DNA of 60,652 nt from Chloroflexota bacterium (GTDB lineage: Bacteria > Chloroflexota > Anaerolineae > UBA4142 > SHND01). Below, piece by piece: positions 59,841 to 60,652 of the stretch. The DNA is taken from the NCBI GenBank assembly GCA_016209205.1, contig JACQWQ010000044.1:19806-80457 (forward strand). Direction: 5' to 3'. The notes under the pieces are model-generated. The model made no database searches, was not told the origin of the DNA, and was given only the letters and a program-made list of their open reading frames with translations. How positions within the stretch are numbered: position 1 is the stretch's first letter; every line of letters starts with the position of its first letter. The position numbers were made by a program, and so were the translations under genes.

Positions 59841-60652
59841 ATGTCCTTTTTCTCGATTACGCTCGTACTCATTTCCGCCGCGCTGCACGCGAGCTGGAAT
59901 TTGTTGGTACGCGAGCAGCGCAGTATCAACATGTTCATGGGCATTTCGATTGTCTCGACGTTTGTCCTGTCGCCCCCGCTGCTGCTGTGGGAAATGTTTG
60001 CGCCGCCGGTATTGAGCGCGGTGCCGCTCAACATTTTGGGGGGCGGCGTTTGTTTGGCGGTCTATTACACCGGCATGACGCACAGTTACCGCGGCGGCGA
60101 TTTTACGGTGGCGTACCCGCTGGCGCGCGCGTTGCCCGTGTTGATGGTGGCGTGCGCCGAGGTCGCGTTGGGCGATGCGCCGACGCCGGTGGGTTGGCTC
60201 GGTATTGCGTTGATTGCACTGGGCTCGCTGATTTTGCCGCTGCAGTCCTTGAGCGATTTGAACGCGGCGCGGTATTGGAATCGCACGACGGTGTGGATTT
60301 TGATGGCGGCGACGAGCATTGCGGCGTACACCGTGATTGATCGCAACGCCCTGCGCCAGTTGCCGAACGGTCTGACGTTCGCCATGCGGTACGGCGTGCT
60401 CGAAACGTTGGTGGGGGGAATTATTTATTGGGTGGTGCTGCGCGTGACGCGCGAAACGATTGTCCTGCCCGCGCGGCTCGCCGCATGGAAATTGCCCACG
60501 CTGGCGACGCTGTTTCTATTTGGGAGTTATTCGTTGATTTTGTGGGCGTTTCAATCCGACGACCGCGCGAGTTATGTGATCGGTTTGCGGCAAATCAGCA
60601 TCGTGCTCGGCGTTGTCGTAGGCGCGTATGTATTTCACGAACGCGGCGCGCG
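59841..60652 (+). CDS. EamA/DMT-family transporter, truncated by window end
   Basis: At least 270 residues of a drug/metabolite transporter: about nine hydrophobic helices, with LVLISAALHASWNLLVREQR at the start and the EamA repeat signature DFTVAYPLARALPVLMV near 85-101. The start ATG at 59841 follows a word repeat. The gene runs beyond the window, so the C-terminus is missing. Confidence 0.85.
   Translation, partial: MSFFSITLVLISAALHASWNLLVREQRSINMFMGISIVSTFVLSPPLLLWEMFAPPVLSAVPLNILGGGVCLAVYYTGMTHSYRGGDFTVAYPLARALPVLMVACAEVALGDAPTPVGWLGIALIALGSLILPLQSLSDLNAARYWNRTTVWILMAATSIAAYTVIDRNALRQLPNGLTFAMRYGVLETLVGGIIYWVVLRVTRETIVLPARLAAWKLPTLATLFLFGSYSLILWAFQSDDRASYVIGLRQISIVLGVVVGAYVFHERGA

Overview
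This 60.7 kb window is a bacterial chromosome segment with moderately high GC, many GTG and TTG starts, and housekeeping genes (miaA, yraN, rnhB, rplS) beside accessory material. Gene content (many multihaem cytochromes c, a System I cytochrome c maturation set with a Cys-type CcmE, a SARP-NB-ARC-TPR regulator, PD40 and BNR propellers, DUF6788-like and VapC genes) suggests an uncultured Chloroflexota relative, perhaps Anaerolineae. That placement is inference; no 16S rRNA is present.

Layout. 1-14.6 kb: a DUF1641 / DsrC-TusE / DsrE2 sulfur-relay trio faces a minus-strand operon of a dimethylglycine/sarcosine dehydrogenase-like flavoprotein with its electron acceptor EtfBA. Decayed 3' ends of etfA (two) and dsrE2 (one) lie between them, separated by a secreted tail-fibre-like protein, a DUF4242 gene, a large SARP regulator and a lower-GC type II restriction-modification cassette. 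14.6-22.5 kb: small genes, beta-propeller proteins, an RRM RNA-binding protein and dense intergenic repeats.

22.5-44.1 kb is a respiratory island. A minus-strand operon encodes a 9-haem membrane-anchored cytochrome c, a cytochrome b fused to a di-haem tail, a 14-haem NapC/NirT-like protein and an ethylbenzene-dehydrogenase-type haem protein. Divergent from it are a histidine kinase with two c-haem motifs in its sensor domain and a NarL-type regulator. Next come a split cytochrome b (b6 and subunit IV), a 13-haem cytochrome c and a Rieske protein, that is, a cytochrome bc-type quinol oxidase with a multihaem c subunit. A c554-like 9-haem protein and ccmE, ccmF, a CcmI-like gene, ccmC, ccmD and ccmH follow. 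The genes look like one inner-membrane-to-exterior electron-transfer chain with its own redox sensor and haem-attachment machinery.

44.1-60.7 kb: mixed genes, two toxin-antitoxin pairs, an M20 peptidase, an esterase, the miaA-yraN-rnhB-rplS run, membrane proteins and a truncated EamA transporter at the window edge. Several genes here (vapC, glycerate kinase, yitT, a FAD oxidoreductase) are internally deleted or truncated.

Two features recur throughout: gene junctions filled with short tandem words that often fold back as long inverted repeats, and several families of small palindromic or MITE-like repeats, one of them inserted in frame inside etfA.
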